Positions 25,471 to 34,706 are shown, counted from the first letter of the stretch. The stretch: 64,000 nt of DNA from an uncultured Faecalibacterium sp. (GCA_934533135.1 CAKTBG010000010.1:1-64000), one strand, 5' to 3'. A program made the numbers and translations. The notes: a model not told the origin generated them from the letters alone.

Positions 25471-27375
25471 TCAGTCAGCCTTGCTTTCGCTGGGTGTTTC
25501 CTTGCTGGCGGAAGCTTCCGGATCGGAAGAGCTGCTGGCAGATTCCGCTTTGGACTCCGCCTTAGACTCTGCTTTGGATTCACTCGCGGCCTCACTCTTG
25601 GACGCAGACGACGAACTGGCCGTGCTGTGCGATCCGCTGGACGAACTGCCGGATGTGCCCGACGACGCGGAAGCGGAAGAAGAGCTTCCGGACGAGCTGC
25701 TCGAAGCACTGTGCGTGCTGGAGCTGCTCTCACTGCTGGAAGAGGCCGTGCTGTGTGCGCTGCTCGAGCTGGAAGACGAAGATGTACTTCCGGAGGACGC
25801 TCCGGAACTGCTGGAGCTCGACGAGCTGCTCGAGCTTCCGCTGCCGATGATGCTGATGGTCAGGGTATTGCTGCTTACCGAGCAGTCGTTGTAGCTGACC
25901 ACGGCATGGACTTTATAGGTCGCGTCGCTGGTGTCGGTGATCTGCACCGTCACGGTGGAATGGCCTGCCGCCTCTTTCACCTCGACGCCGTTGGCATACC
26001 AGCGGATGGAAGAGGTGCTGCCGTACTTTCCGCTCAGGTTGGCGCGGAAGGTGATGGCATTTCCGGACAGGCTCTTCTCGCCGGTGATCTTGACCGACAG
26101 GCTGGCAAAGACCGCTGTGACATCCAGATTCTGCTTGAAGTTTGTATCCGTGCGGGTCTTGCTGGTCTCGCCGTCGCTCCATTTGACGAACACATGATCT
26201 TCTGCCGGAACTGCGGTAACGGTCAGCGACTTGGACGGATCTGTCACGGTGTAGTGGAGCGATTTGCCGGAATCGCTGCCGCAGCTCAGAGAACCGCCGC
26301 CGCTCTTCTCGACCTGATAGCGCACCTCGTAATGCACCGCAGGCTCCTTGCTTTCGCTGGTGCTTGCGCTGGAGCTGGTGCTCTCGCTCGTGCTTTCACT
26401 TTCGCTGACACTGGGGGCAGGGCTTTCACTGCTGGCGGCTTCGGAGCTGCTCGGTGCCTGCACCGCCGCACTAGGGTTTGAGGTATACTCCAGCGTCCGG
26501 GTCGGGATGTTGGCCGTATCCGGGCGGCGATCCTCGGTGGAATAGGCATGGGTGCGGAGATAATTCAGAGCTGCCTTGAGGCCTGCCGTCTTGAGATGGA
26601 TGTCGCCATTGGTGTAGTAATCCGCAATGCCGTAGCCGTTTTCGCCCTTCAGCACCTCGGCGGTATTCAGGAAGCGGACGCCCAGCTGCTCACACAGATT
26701 CAAAAGAGCCATATTGAAATCGTCGATCTTGGCCTGATCCATGTGCGGGTAATTGGCGTGATTTTCCGGGATGGGCGGCACCGTGTTCACGATGATGTCT
26801 GTGTACGGGTAGCTGGCCTGAATGGTCTGCACCAGCGTCGTGTAGTGGGTGATGAACTCGTTGACCTCCATGCCGGTATCGTTGGTGCCAAACGTCAGCA
26901 CCACACGGCGGGGCTTCATCTTGGCGACGGCTTCGGCGATGGTATAATGATTGCTGTCGTTCTTAAAGGTCACGATGCCATCGTTCAGTGCGGCCTGCGT
27001 ACCGATGCCCTCTTTGGCGCAGAACTGCTGCAGCGAGATCAGGCCGTTGTTGTACAGGCGGACCGTGTTGGAATCGCCCAGAAAGAGGGTATCGTTCAGG
27101 TATTCTTCCCCCGCATCGCCGGTCTCCGGCAGCAGGGCATCCGATCCCTGATCGATCTGGTAGTGCTCGGAGAGATTTTCTCCCCCGCTGCCATCGTCTG
27201 TCGTCTGCGACTCCGAAGCGGCCGGTTCCGCCGGGGCAGGCTTCCCTTTTTTCAACAGGGTCAGCGTGATGCCTGCCGTCAGCAGGGCAGCCAGTGCGCA
27301 GATGACGCAGATCAGAACCGCCTGCTTTTGGAGAGAACTCATAGAAGTATTTTCCGCTTGCGTTTTACGACTCAT
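25471..27375 (-). CDS. Secreted/anchored SGNH hydrolase with Ser-rich tail
   Basis: This 634-residue protein has a cytoplasmic start, one transmembrane helix (about 19-42) and an SGNH (GDSL) hydrolase domain to about residue 285. Block I is FLGDSNTVR and block III is TFGTNDTGM. Two probable Ig-like or bacterial repeat modules follow (about 350-500). It ends in about 125 residues that are mostly serine, with KAES repeats. An exported esterase acting on cell-wall or host glycans is likely. The tail probably spans the wall and may be glycosylated. Next to a HAD phosphatase gene. Confidence 0.75.
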   Translation of the reverse strand: MSRKTQAENTSMSSLQKQAVLICVICALAALLTAGITLTLLKKGKPAPAEPAASESQTTDDGSGGENLSEHYQIDQGSDALLPETGDAGEEYLNDTLFLGDSNTVRLYNNGLISLQQFCAKEGIGTQAALNDGIVTFKNDSNHYTIAEAVAKMKPRRVVLTFGTNDTGMEVNEFITHYTTLVQTIQASYPYTDIIVNTVPPIPENHANYPHMDQAKIDDFNMALLNLCEQLGVRFLNTAEVLKGENGYGIADYYTNGDIHLKTAGLKAALNYLRTHAYSTEDRRPDTANIPTRTLEYTSNPSAAVQAPSSSEAASSESPAPSVSESESTSESTSSSASTSESKEPAVHYEVRYQVEKSGGGSLSCGSDSGKSLHYTVTDPSKSLTVTAVPAEDHVFVKWSDGETSKTRTDTNFKQNLDVTAVFASLSVKITGEKSLSGNAITFRANLSGKYGSTSSIRWYANGVEVKEAAGHSTVTVQITDTSDATYKVHAVVSYNDCSVSSNTLTISIIGSGSSSSSSSSSSSGASSGSTSSSSSSSSAHSTASSSSESSSSTHSASSSSSGSSSSASASSGTSGSSSSGSHSTASSSSASKSEAASESKAESKAESKAESASSSSDPEASASKETPSESKAD

Positions 27376-27382
27376 CTTTTTC

Positions 27383-28066
27383 TCACCCTTCGTCTTTCTG
27401 CATGGTTCCCTGCTTTTCAGCGGTGCCAAGGATCTGGTCGGCCAGATCTGCACAGCTGTCGGCAAAAAGCACCGGGTGGAATGGCTCCAGCTCTTCGCGG
27501 CTGCCGTAGCCGTACAGCACCGCACCGGCATCCAGTCCACAATCGGCCGCCCCACGCATATCATCGTTCCGGTCGCCGACCATCAACACCCGCTTGCCCG
27601 CCAGCATCGGCTGCGCCAGCACATACCGCACCACGTCGGTCTTGGTGTCGCGGGTAGCATCCATCGACGCACCGCCGATGAAATCAAAAAACGGAGCCAG
27701 ACCCTGCTCCTGCAGGATCGGCGTGACCACCTGCGTTGGCTTGGACGTTGCCGTGCAGAGGATCAACCCGGCCTCTTTCAGCCGGTGCAGCATCTCGGGC
27801 ACACCGGGATACACTGCCCCCTCGTGGCTGCCTTTTTCCCGATAGCTGGCACGGTACATCTCGGCTGCTTTTTCGACCATGGCCGGGTCGGAGAAATGCT
27901 CACCGAAGCTCTTGCGAAGCGGCGGGCCGAGATAGCGGCGGAGGTTGATGCCCGTGGTATCGACCCCCATTTTCTGGAAAACTTCTTCCAGTGTATTTAT
28001 AATGCCGGGAGCGGAATCGATCAGCGTTCCGTCCACGTCAAACAGGATGGCGTCATAATGCAGCAC
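27383..28066 (-). CDS. HAD phosphatase (phosphoglycolate phosphatase-like)
   Basis: This 227-residue enzyme has HAD motif I FDVDGTLIDS, motif II TSKP, a Lys before the third block and motif IV GDRNDDMRGA. The helical cap fits the Gph/PgmB group; the substrate is uncertain. I choose GTG 28066 because AAGGGG lies eight bases upstream. An upstream ATG lacks a good site. It ends 7 bp before the SGNH gene, so the two are cotranscribed. Confidence 0.78.
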   Translation of the reverse strand: MLHYDAILFDVDGTLIDSAPGIINTLEEVFQKMGVDTTGINLRRYLGPPLRKSFGEHFSDPAMVEKAAEMYRASYREKGSHEGAVYPGVPEMLHRLKEAGLILCTATSKPTQVVTPILQEQGLAPFFDFIGGASMDATRDTKTDVVRYVLAQPMLAGKRVLMVGDRNDDMRGAADCGLDAGAVLYGYGSREELEPFHPVLFADSCADLADQILGTAEKQGTMQKDEG

Positions 28067-28206
28067 GACTTGTTCCCCTTTCGTTTTTAAGTACACAGCT
28101 TATAGTATAGCACAGATTTTCCGTATCAGCAATTCCGACAAAGAATTTTTCCTGTTTTTATACATTTTATTCATCCAATCGACTTTCTTTTCCCCTTCGG
28201 AAAAAC

Positions 28207-28239
28207 AAAAAAGCCCGCCCGAACGCAGGTCAGGCAGGC
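28207..28239 (-). terminator. Terminator of the 28256 gene
   Basis: On the minus strand a stem of about 10 bp (28230-28239 with 28213-28222) precedes TTTTTTG. It lies directly after the stop codon of the 28256 gene. Confidence 0.8.
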
Positions 28240-28255
28240 AGAAGAATGCAAAAGC

Positions 28256-28585
28256 TCAGGTCGCGGCAGCGGTGCTCCCATTTTCAGCAGAGGGATAGTA
28301 GAGGTTGTTGGAGATGAACTCCAGCTTATCTTTGAGCACCAGCTCAAGATTTGCCACAGCGTGTACCATGTTGGTGGCCGAATCGTTGACTTCCAGCAGC
28401 TTGCACAGATCCAGCTCCTCCATCGTCATGGCGGTCTTCATCTTCTGGCTCTCCGCACAGAGGATGTGGCTCAGGGCAGACTCCTGCAGCGCGATGCTCT
28501 CCAGCAGGTCGATCACGGCCTGATCGAGGGAAACACGGGGCAGTGCCGGGCAATTCAGGGTCTCGGGGCAGTTGGGTGTGACCAT
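28256..28585 (-). CDS. Small protein with spore-surface-type helical domain
   Basis: This 109-residue protein contains LLESIALQESALSHILCAESQKM, close to a helical domain I recall from exosporium and spore-coat-associated proteins of clostridia. A helix of about 35 residues near the C terminus could form a coiled coil. AAAGGA precedes the ATG. The function is unknown; the spore link is by resemblance only. Confidence 0.6.
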   Translation of the reverse strand: MVTPNCPETLNCPALPRVSLDQAVIDLLESIALQESALSHILCAESQKMKTAMTMEELDLCKLLEVNDSATNMVHAVANLELVLKDKLEFISNNLYYPSAENGSTAAAT

Positions 28586-28660
28586 AGCGGATCATCCTTT
28601 CTCTCTATAAGGTAGGTGTAATCCATCCTATGCCGCAGGCCGCCCCAGTGTCCGAAAAAT

Positions 28661-28978
28661 TTACGGCTCTTTGTCTGCCGGTTTGTCTCCTTCCAGCTTT
28701 TCGATCACATTGCGGTAACCGCCGGAGCCGTACTGGATGCAGCGGTTGATCCGGCTGATGGTGGCCGTGCTGATCTCCACCGTCTTGACGATCTGATCGT
28801 AGGTATTGCCGCTGAGCAGGAGCTTGGCTGCTTCCAGCCGCTGCGCCATATCCGAGATCTCCTTGACGGTGCAGAGATCCTCAAAAAAATGATAGCACTC
28901 TTCCCGCGTCTCCAAGCTGAGGATCGCATCGAACAGCGCGTCCGTCGTCTTGTTTCTTCTGGGTTGATGTTCTGCCAT
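28661..28978 (-). CDS. yerC: TrpR-related YerC/YecD-family DNA-binding protein
   Basis: This 105-residue protein is helical throughout. It has the TrpR-like helix-turn-helix near residues 55-80 (LLLSGNTYDQIVKTVEISTATISRI), the signature of the YerC/YecD family. Members are small Firmicute regulators of uncertain target. It has its own promoter with a palindrome over it, so it probably represses itself. Confidence 0.88.
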   Translation of the reverse strand: MAEHQPRRNKTTDALFDAILSLETREECYHFFEDLCTVKEISDMAQRLEAAKLLLSGNTYDQIVKTVEISTATISRINRCIQYGSGGYRNVIEKLEGDKPADKEP

Positions 28979-29024
28979 AGCTGCCTCCTTTGGCGGGCAT
29001 TCCGAGCCGATTTTGCGATTGATT

Positions 29025-29065
29025 TTTCACGCTATTACTTTAGCACTTGAAAGCGTGAAAGTCAA
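29025..29065 (-). promoter_or_regulatory. yerC promoter with palindromic operator
   Basis: TTGACT (29060-29065) and TAAAGT (29037-29042) are 17 bp apart on the minus strand. A perfect 9-bp inverted repeat, TTTCACGCT (29025-29033) and AGCGTGAAA (29052-29060), encloses the -10 and touches the -35. It is a good candidate operator for YerC itself. Confidence 0.65.
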
Positions 29066-29214
29066 GCATTTCGGGTACTTTTCCAACGCTTCAACCGATT
29101 TCATCTGTTTATGTGTTTAGATTTATTCATTTCACGTTTGAACGAAAATCATCTAAAATTTCCGAATGAAATCCGCAAAAAAATGGCATTGTCTCCCAAC
29201 TTGTTCCAAAGATA

Positions 29215-29242
29215 TTGACAAAATATGAAATCTGGCTAAAAT
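29215..29242 (+). promoter_or_regulatory. cstA promoter
   Basis: TTGACA (29215-29220) and TAAAAT (29237-29242) with a 16-bp spacer start a leader of about 440 nt ahead of cstA. Confidence 0.7.
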
Positions 29243-29249
29243 AAGGGGC

Positions 29250-29595
29250 AATCAATCGGCAAATGCAAAGAACAGGACACGACCCTTTGCACCACCTGCT
29301 TTCAGAAAGCCGTCGGACGATGCAAGACGGCAGCAAAGAACAGAGGGGCATCCCCTGCGAGCAGCCAGCAGGAACGAAGCGGATCCCGCTTTCAGTAGTG
29401 TTGGCCGTGCAGCCTACGTTACAGGGCGGCGTATCCGCATCCAGAACCGATGCGTTGTACGTTTTAAAAGCGGCTGTATCTTCTACAGCAACCGAAGTGG
29501 TACCGCGGAGAATTCCGAAAGCGTTGTGTCGCTTTCTCGGATGCCTTCGTCTTCGATGGACAGAGCGATCTGCCCGGAGAGGCGGAGGCTTTTTT
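29250..29595 (+). promoter_or_regulatory. T-box leader of the cstA-like gene
   Basis: The leader holds the conserved T-box GAAGTGGTACCGCGG (29494-29508). A Stem I-like fold has a distal hairpin at 29309-29331 (GCCGTC/GACGGC around a GATGCAAG-type loop) and a basal CAGG/CCTG pairing. A terminator is at 29543-29595. The TGGT bulge would pair with a tRNA ending ACCA, implying discriminator A. The specifier near 29347-29350 reads GGGGCA. GCA (Ala) or GGC (Gly) are the options, and the discriminator favours Ala. Confidence 0.8.
29543..29595 (+). terminator. T-box terminator before cstA
   Basis: A stem of about 11 bp with three G-U pairs (from 29543 with the arm ending 29589) runs into six Ts, about 100 bp ahead of the cstA start. 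Confidence 0.75.
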
Positions 29596-29693
29596 CATCG
29601 GGATCCACTTCTCTTCTGCACAGACTGCAGCAATGCCTCCTGAGACATTGCAGTTCGGATGTCGGTTGAAAGAAAGGAAAGAGGTAAAACACA

Positions 29694-31421
29694 ATGAATA
29701 CGCTGGTCATCGTTTTGATCGCAGCGGTGTGCCTGTTTGGAGCTTATATGCTCTACGGCCGCTGGCTGGCAAACAAATGGGGCATCGACCCCAAAGCGAA
29801 AACCCCTGCTGTCGTCCATGAGGACGGCCGCGACTATGTGCCCACCAATGGCTGGACGGTCTTTGCGCACCAGTTCAGCTCCATTGCCGGTGCCGGCCCT
29901 GTCACCGGTGCGATTCAGGCTGCTGCGTTTGGCTGGCTGCCGGTTCTGCTGTGGGTCCTGCTGGGCGGCATCTTCTTTGGTGCTGTCACCGACTTCGGTG
30001 CCCTGTACGCTTCCGTCAAGAACGACGGCAAGAGCATGGGTATGCTGATCGAGAAATACATCGGTAAGACCGGCCGCAAGCTGTTCCTGCTGTTCTGCTG
30101 GCTGTTCTGCGGCATCGTCATTGCGGCTTTCGCCGACATGGTTGCAGGCACCTTCAATGCTTACGGCGCAGATGGTGCGCTCTCTGCCGCGGCTCAGACC
30201 AATGGTGCTGCCGGCATGGTCTCCATCATGTTCATGGTTTTTGCCGTTGTCTTCGGCCTGCTTCAGAAGAAATTCCACTTCTCCGGCTGGAAGGAGAGCG
30301 TCATCAGCATCGTTTTCATCGTTCTGTCCTTTGTGATCGGTGCCAATGTTCCCCTGATCTTCGGCAAGGCTGCATGGAGCTACATCACCTTTATTTACAT
30401 CTTCTTTGCCGCTGTTCTCCCCATGTGGCTGCTCAAGCAGCCCCGTGACCACATGACCACCTTTATGTTCGTCGCCATGATCGCGGGTGCTGTCGTTGGC
30501 CTGCTGGTCGCTCACCCCACCATGAATCTGCCCGTCTTCACCGGTTTCAACAATGAGAAGCTGGGCACCATGTTCCCCATCCTGTTCGTCACCGTTGCCT
30601 GCGGTGCTGTTTCCGGTTTCCACAGCCTCGTCTCCTCCGGTACTTCTTCCAAGACCGTTGAGAACGAGAAAGATATGCTGAAGGTCGGCTATGGTGCCAT
30701 GATCCTTGAGAGCCTGCTGGCAGTTCTGGCACTGTGTGTGGCAGGTGCTGCCGCCGCTGCAGACGGCACCCCCGCCGCAGGCACCCCGTTCCAGATCTTC
30801 TCCACCGGTGTCGCCGGTTTCTTTGAGATGTTTGGTGTTCCGGTCTACGCTGCCACGGTCTTTATGACCATGTGTGTTTCCGCTCTGGCTCTGACCAGTC
30901 TGGATGCCGTTGCCCGTATCGGCCGCATGAGCTTCCAGGAGCTGTTCAGCGTCGATGATATGGAGCACGCTGAGGGCTGGCGCAAGCTGTTCTGCAACGT
31001 CTACTTCTCCACCTTCCTCACGCTGGCATTCGGCTTCCTGCTGACCAAGATCGGCTACGCCAACATCTGGCCGCTGTTCGGTTCTGCCAACCAGCTGCTG
31101 TCTGCTCTGGTTCTGGCCACCCTGTGCGTCTTCCTCAAGGTCACCGGCCGCAGCAACAAGATGCTGTTCCCCCCGCTGGTCATCATGCTCTGCGTCACCT
31201 TCACGGCTCTGGTGCAGCGTCTGATCGCAATGGTCAAGGCCATCAGCAATGCCGCTGCTGTCACCATCCCTGCGGGTGAGGCTACTTGGGGCAGCGTGTT
31301 CATCGCCAACGGCCTGCAGCTGATCCTTGCGATCCTGCTGATCGTTCTGGGTCTGAACATCGTGGTTCACTCCTTCAAGGCTTACAAGTCCGCGGAGCAC
31401 AACAGCGAAGCCAGCGTCTAA
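29694..31421 (+). CDS. cstA: CstA-family transporter (pyruvate/peptide)
   Basis: This 575-residue polytopic membrane protein has the CstA opening (YGRWLANKWGIDP, then GWTVFAHQFSSIAGAGPVTGA) and about 15-16 hydrophobic helices. CstA relatives carry pyruvate or peptides and amino acids with protons. Control by a T-box suggests an amino-acid or peptide substrate here, because T-boxes sense uncharged tRNA. AAGGAAAGAGGTAAAACACA precedes the ATG. It is a single-gene unit with its own terminator. Confidence 0.88.
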   Translation: MNTLVIVLIAAVCLFGAYMLYGRWLANKWGIDPKAKTPAVVHEDGRDYVPTNGWTVFAHQFSSIAGAGPVTGAIQAAAFGWLPVLLWVLLGGIFFGAVTDFGALYASVKNDGKSMGMLIEKYIGKTGRKLFLLFCWLFCGIVIAAFADMVAGTFNAYGADGALSAAAQTNGAAGMVSIMFMVFAVVFGLLQKKFHFSGWKESVISIVFIVLSFVIGANVPLIFGKAAWSYITFIYIFFAAVLPMWLLKQPRDHMTTFMFVAMIAGAVVGLLVAHPTMNLPVFTGFNNEKLGTMFPILFVTVACGAVSGFHSLVSSGTSSKTVENEKDMLKVGYGAMILESLLAVLALCVAGAAAAADGTPAAGTPFQIFSTGVAGFFEMFGVPVYAATVFMTMCVSALALTSLDAVARIGRMSFQELFSVDDMEHAEGWRKLFCNVYFSTFLTLAFGFLLTKIGYANIWPLFGSANQLLSALVLATLCVFLKVTGRSNKMLFPPLVIMLCVTFTALVQRLIAMVKAISNAAAVTIPAGEATWGSVFIANGLQLILAILLIVLGLNIVVHSFKAYKSAEHNSEASV

Positions 31422-31446
31422 GCTCTGCGTAATTCTTCTTAATAAA

Positions 31447-31486
31447 AATGCCACTGATGGATCGGATTCCGTCAGCGGCATTTTTT
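31447..31486. terminator. Terminator after cstA
   Basis: A 15-bp stem with one mismatch (31447-31461 with 31467-31482) is followed by TTTTTT on the plus strand and preceded by an A run, so it may serve the convergent hydrolase gene too. Confidence 0.85.
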
Positions 31487-31498
31487 GTTATGCTTTTT

Positions 31499-32194
31499 TC
31501 AGAGATTTACCTTTTCCCACTCCCGCAGGACAACAAGCTGCAGTGGGGTATGAAACCAATGCGCGCCGCCTTCCATAATGGTCAGGTGCGCACCGCTTTT
31601 CTGGCGGAACTGCTCGATGGCATGGTAGGGCGTGAGGTTATCCAGATCGCCATAGAGCACCTCCGTCGGGGCGTTCCACCGATAAGGATGCTCCCGCACC
31701 CAGCAGAGGTACGGCCATGAAAGCGTCTCACCAAAATCCGTCGGGAGCTCTCCCGCTTCCTTGAGCTGCGGTTCGGTGACATTCGCCCACTGCATCATGC
31801 TGGTGATCAGTTCTTCCATATCCACCACCGGCGACACCAGCAGTACACGCTCAAGATCGGCCTGCTGCAACGCCTCGAGCGACAACCATGCCCCGATGCT
31901 GACTGCATACAGGCAGACGTGTTTCCAGCGGCGTGCCGCGTAGGTATAGGCGGCCTGTATCTCCGGCACCGCGATCCACGGCAGGAGCTTCTCTTCCCCA
32001 TTCTTACGTTCGCCGTGCTCCGGCAGATCGATGGCCATCACCTGATAGCCCATCGCGTCCGCCTGCTCCGCAAAGGGCAGAGCTTCTTCCTTACAGCCCC
32101 TTTTGCCGTGGACGTAGAGATAGACCCATTCGGAGGGTTCGCCGTAGACGATACCCGGAATTTTATGGTCGACGGATATATTCTGTGTTCTCAT
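31499..32194 (-). CDS. Alpha/beta hydrolase
   Basis: This 231-residue protein has the nucleophile elbow AVSIGA (a variant of G-x-S-x-G), acid in YGDLDNLTP and the catalytic His in GGAHWF. The oxyanion segment YVHGKRG is near residue 27. An esterase or acylhydrolase of unknown substrate. Its ATG overlaps the stop of the acetyltransferase gene by 4 bp. Confidence 0.8.
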   Translation of the reverse strand: MRTQNISVDHKIPGIVYGEPSEWVYLYVHGKRGCKEEALPFAEQADAMGYQVMAIDLPEHGERKNGEEKLLPWIAVPEIQAAYTYAARRWKHVCLYAVSIGAWLSLEALQQADLERVLLVSPVVDMEELITSMMQWANVTEPQLKEAGELPTDFGETLSWPYLCWVREHPYRWNAPTEVLYGDLDNLTPYHAIEQFRQKSGAHLTIMEGGAHWFHTPLQLVVLREWEKVNL

Positions 32195-32745
32195 TTCAGC
32201 ATTTTCACCATGATAATTTCGTCGCGGTAGGTGCCATCCTTGAGCTTGAACGCTCTGGGGCTGACCCCGTACTTCGCAAAACCAAACTTTTCGTAGAGAT
32301 GAATCGCGCGGACATTGTCCTCGAACACGCCCAGTTCCAGCTGTTCAAAGCCGTTGGCCGCGGCCTGTTCGACGGCAAGCTGCATCAGGAAACTGCCCAG
32401 ACCACAGCCCCAGTATTCTTTCCGGATGGAAATGCCCATCATCGCCCGGTGCCGCCACTTGAGGTGCGGGCGGATCTGTGTGACCCCGATATCGCCGACT
32501 TGCTCTCCCCTGTCATCATAGACACCAATTTCAAAGTTTATCGGGCTTGCTTCGCAGGCGGTCAGACCCTCGCGGACTCTTTCAACGTCATAACTGCATT
32601 CTTCCGGATAGCGCGCCATAAAATACGTTTCGCCGGAAGTCGTATAGCGAAAATCGCTGAGAGCTTCGGCATCTGCCGCACACAGACTGCGCACGGTCAG
32701 AACTTTTCCATCCGGCAGCTTGAATTCATGGGGTTCGATTCGCAT
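32191..32745 (-). CDS. GNAT-family N-acetyltransferase
   Basis: This 184-residue protein has a GNAT fold with the acetyl-CoA loop near KEYWGCGLGSFL (motif A) and the C-terminal ELGVFEDNVRAIHLYEKFGF. The RimJ-like layout suggests acetylation of a small molecule or protein N terminus. The ribosome site is weak. It leads a two-gene operon with the hydrolase. Confidence 0.85.
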   Translation of the reverse strand: MRIEPHEFKLPDGKVLTVRSLCAADAEALSDFRYTTSGETYFMARYPEECSYDVERVREGLTACEASPINFEIGVYDDRGEQVGDIGVTQIRPHLKWRHRAMMGISIRKEYWGCGLGSFLMQLAVEQAAANGFEQLELGVFEDNVRAIHLYEKFGFAKYGVSPRAFKLKDGTYRDEIIMVKMLK

Positions 32746-32779
32746 TTGTCAGCACTTCTTTCTCTTTTGGAATGCGTCC

Positions 32780-32808
32780 ATCATAGCACAGAGTTTTCCC
32801 AATTGCAA
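32780..32808 (-). promoter_or_regulatory. Promoter of the GNAT-hydrolase operon
   Basis: TTGCAA (32803-32808) and TATGAT (32780-32785) are 17 bp apart on the minus strand. Confidence 0.65.
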
Positions 32809-32815
32809 GACGCAA

Positions 32816-32851
32816 AAGAGCCGCAGAACCTTGAATGGCTCTGCGGCTCTT
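32816..32851 (-). terminator. Terminator of rpsB-tsf
   Basis: A stem AAGAGCCGCAGA with CTGCGGCTCTT, followed by TTTTG on the minus strand, 24 bp after tsf. Confidence 0.85.
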
Positions 32852-32874
32852 CTTCTCTTTGCCGGAAGTTTAAA

Positions 32875-33798
32875 TTACTTCACCATGCTTGCGACTTCAG
32901 CAGCGAAGTCGTCAGCACGCTTCTCAAGGCCTTCGCCCTTGACGAAGTGAGCGAACTTAATGACCTTGATCTCGCCGCCCAGATCCTTTGCGACCTTAGC
33001 GGTGTACTGGCCAACGGTCAGGTCGCCGTCCTTGACGAACTCCTGATCGACCAGGCAGTTCTCCTTGTAGAACTTCTTGATCTTACCCTCGATCATCTTC
33101 TGCTTCACAGCATCGGGCTTGTTGGCGTTCTTGGGATCGTTGGCCATCTGAGCCAGCAGGATCTCCTTCTCCTTGGCAACGACCTCAGCGGGAACACCAG
33201 CCTCGTCCACATAGCCGGGGTTGGCAGCTGCAACCTGCATTGCAACGTCCTTGCCGTAAACAGCAAACTCGTCCTTGGACTCGATGCCGTTGGTGGTCTC
33301 GAAGTTGACCAGAATGCCGTGGGTGCCGCCGCCGTGGACGTATGCAGAGCAAACGCCCTCGTAACGGACGAAACGGCGAACCTTGATGTTCTCCTTGATG
33401 ACCAGGATCAGGTTCTTCAGAGCCTCGTCCACAGTCTCGCCTGCCTCGGTCTTGCAAGCCATCAGAGCCTCAACATCAGCGGGGTTCTGCTTCATGATGA
33501 CCTTGGTGGCCTCCTTGACGAAGTCAACGAACTTGTCGTTCTTGGCAACGAAGTCGGTCTCAGCGTTGACCTCGATGACAACACCCACCTTGCACTCGGG
33601 GCAGTAGTCAGCGTAGACCATGCCCTCGGCAGCAACGCGGCTTGCCTTCTTGGCGGCGGTAGCCAGACCACGCTCGCGCAGGATCTCGATTGCCTTCTCG
33701 AAGTTGCCGTCAGCCTCGGTCAGAGCCTTCTTGCACTCCATCATGCCGCAGTCGGTCTGCTTGCGCAGTTCCATAACGTCTTTTGCAGAAATAGCCAT
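32875..33798 (-). CDS. tsf: Translation elongation factor Ts
   Basis: This 307-residue protein exchanges GDP for GTP on EF-Tu. The N-terminal UBA-like domain (AKDVMELRKQTDCGMMECKKAL) and the TDFVAKN core motif are present. The length is normal. It is downstream of rpsB by 56 bp, the usual order. Confidence 0.97.
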   Translation of the reverse strand: MAISAKDVMELRKQTDCGMMECKKALTEADGNFEKAIEILRERGLATAAKKASRVAAEGMVYADYCPECKVGVVIEVNAETDFVAKNDKFVDFVKEATKVIMKQNPADVEALMACKTEAGETVDEALKNLILVIKENIKVRRFVRYEGVCSAYVHGGGTHGILVNFETTNGIESKDEFAVYGKDVAMQVAAANPGYVDEAGVPAEVVAKEKEILLAQMANDPKNANKPDAVKQKMIEGKIKKFYKENCLVDQEFVKDGDLTVGQYTAKVAKDLGGEIKVIKFAHFVKGEGLEKRADDFAAEVASMVK

Positions 33799-33854
33799 TT
33801 TTTATTCTCCCTTACACGTTATTCCTAGGTTTGAAAATGCGGGAATCGGGAAAA

Positions 33855-34577
33855 TCAGGCGTTTGCTGCATCCTCAGCGGGAGCGGCCTCCTGATTGCCC
33901 TGCTTGCCCTCGAGCACAGCGTCAGCCATAGCACCGGCGATCAGCTTGACAGCGCGGATTGCGTCGTCGTTGCCGGGGATGACGTAGTCGATCTCGTCGG
34001 GGTTGCAGTTGGTATCAACGATTGCAACGATGGGGATGTTCAGCTTGCGAGCCTCAGCAACAGCGATGCGCTCCTTGTGAGGATCGACGATGAACATAGC
34101 CTTCGGCAGGGTCTTCATGTTCTTGACGCCGCCCAGGTACTTGTCCAGCTTCTCCATCTCCAGCTCCAGCTTAGCCACTTCCTTCTTGGGCAGCAGCTCG
34201 AAGGTGCCGTTCTCCTTCATCTTAGCCAGCTGATCCATACGGTCGATGCGCTTGCGGATGGTGCGGAAGTTGGTCAGCATACCGCCCAGCCAGCGAGCGT
34301 TGACATAGTGCATACCGCAGCGCAGAGCCTCGTCACGGATGGACTCCTGAGCCTGCTTCTTGGTGCCAACGAACAGGATGTCGCCGCCCTCAGCTGCAAC
34401 TTCCTTGACGTAGTTGTAAGCCTCGTCCAGCTTCTTCACAGTCTTCTGCAGGTCAATGATATAGATGCCGTTGCGCTCGGTGAAGATATACTTCGCCATC
34501 TTGGGGTTCCAGCGGCGGGTCTGGTGACCAAAGTGAACGCCTGCCTCGAGAAGCTGCTTCATAGAAACGACTGCCAT
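33855..34577 (-). CDS. rpsB: 30S ribosomal protein S2
   Basis: This 240-residue protein has the S2 signatures [19 protein letters not shown] and [19 protein letters not shown] 34577 follows GGAGGTAATTTTACT. The C-terminal tail is acidic and Ala-rich. It leads the rpsB-tsf operon behind a leader of about 125 nt that could hold an S2 autoregulatory fold. Confidence 0.97.
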   Translation of the reverse strand: MAVVSMKQLLEAGVHFGHQTRRWNPKMAKYIFTERNGIYIIDLQKTVKKLDEAYNYVKEVAAEGGDILFVGTKKQAQESIRDEALRCGMHYVNARWLGGMLTNFRTIRKRIDRMDQLAKMKENGTFELLPKKEVAKLELEMEKLDKYLGGVKNMKTLPKAMFIVDPHKERIAVAEARKLNIPIVAIVDTNCNPDEIDYVIPGNDDAIRAVKLIAGAMADAVLEGKQGNQEAAPAEDAANA

Positions 34578-34706
34578 AGTAAAATTACCTCCAAATATTG
34601 TTTTGCCTCCGCATACCGTGATTCCCCTGCGCATCGGACGCTCAGGAACTGCCCTCCACCGCAATGGGCACAAAAGGGCATAGTAATGCGTGTGTAATGC
34701 TTAAGT

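Noticed and set aside
29595..31481. A 628-codon minus-strand frame opposite cstA
   Set aside because: Composition is Gln/Asp/His-rich with no domain, and cstA has full homology and control signals on the other strand.
34560..34684. Short Cys-containing upstream frame overlapping the rpsB start
   Set aside because: No ribosome site and it overlaps the S2 leader and start; likely chance.
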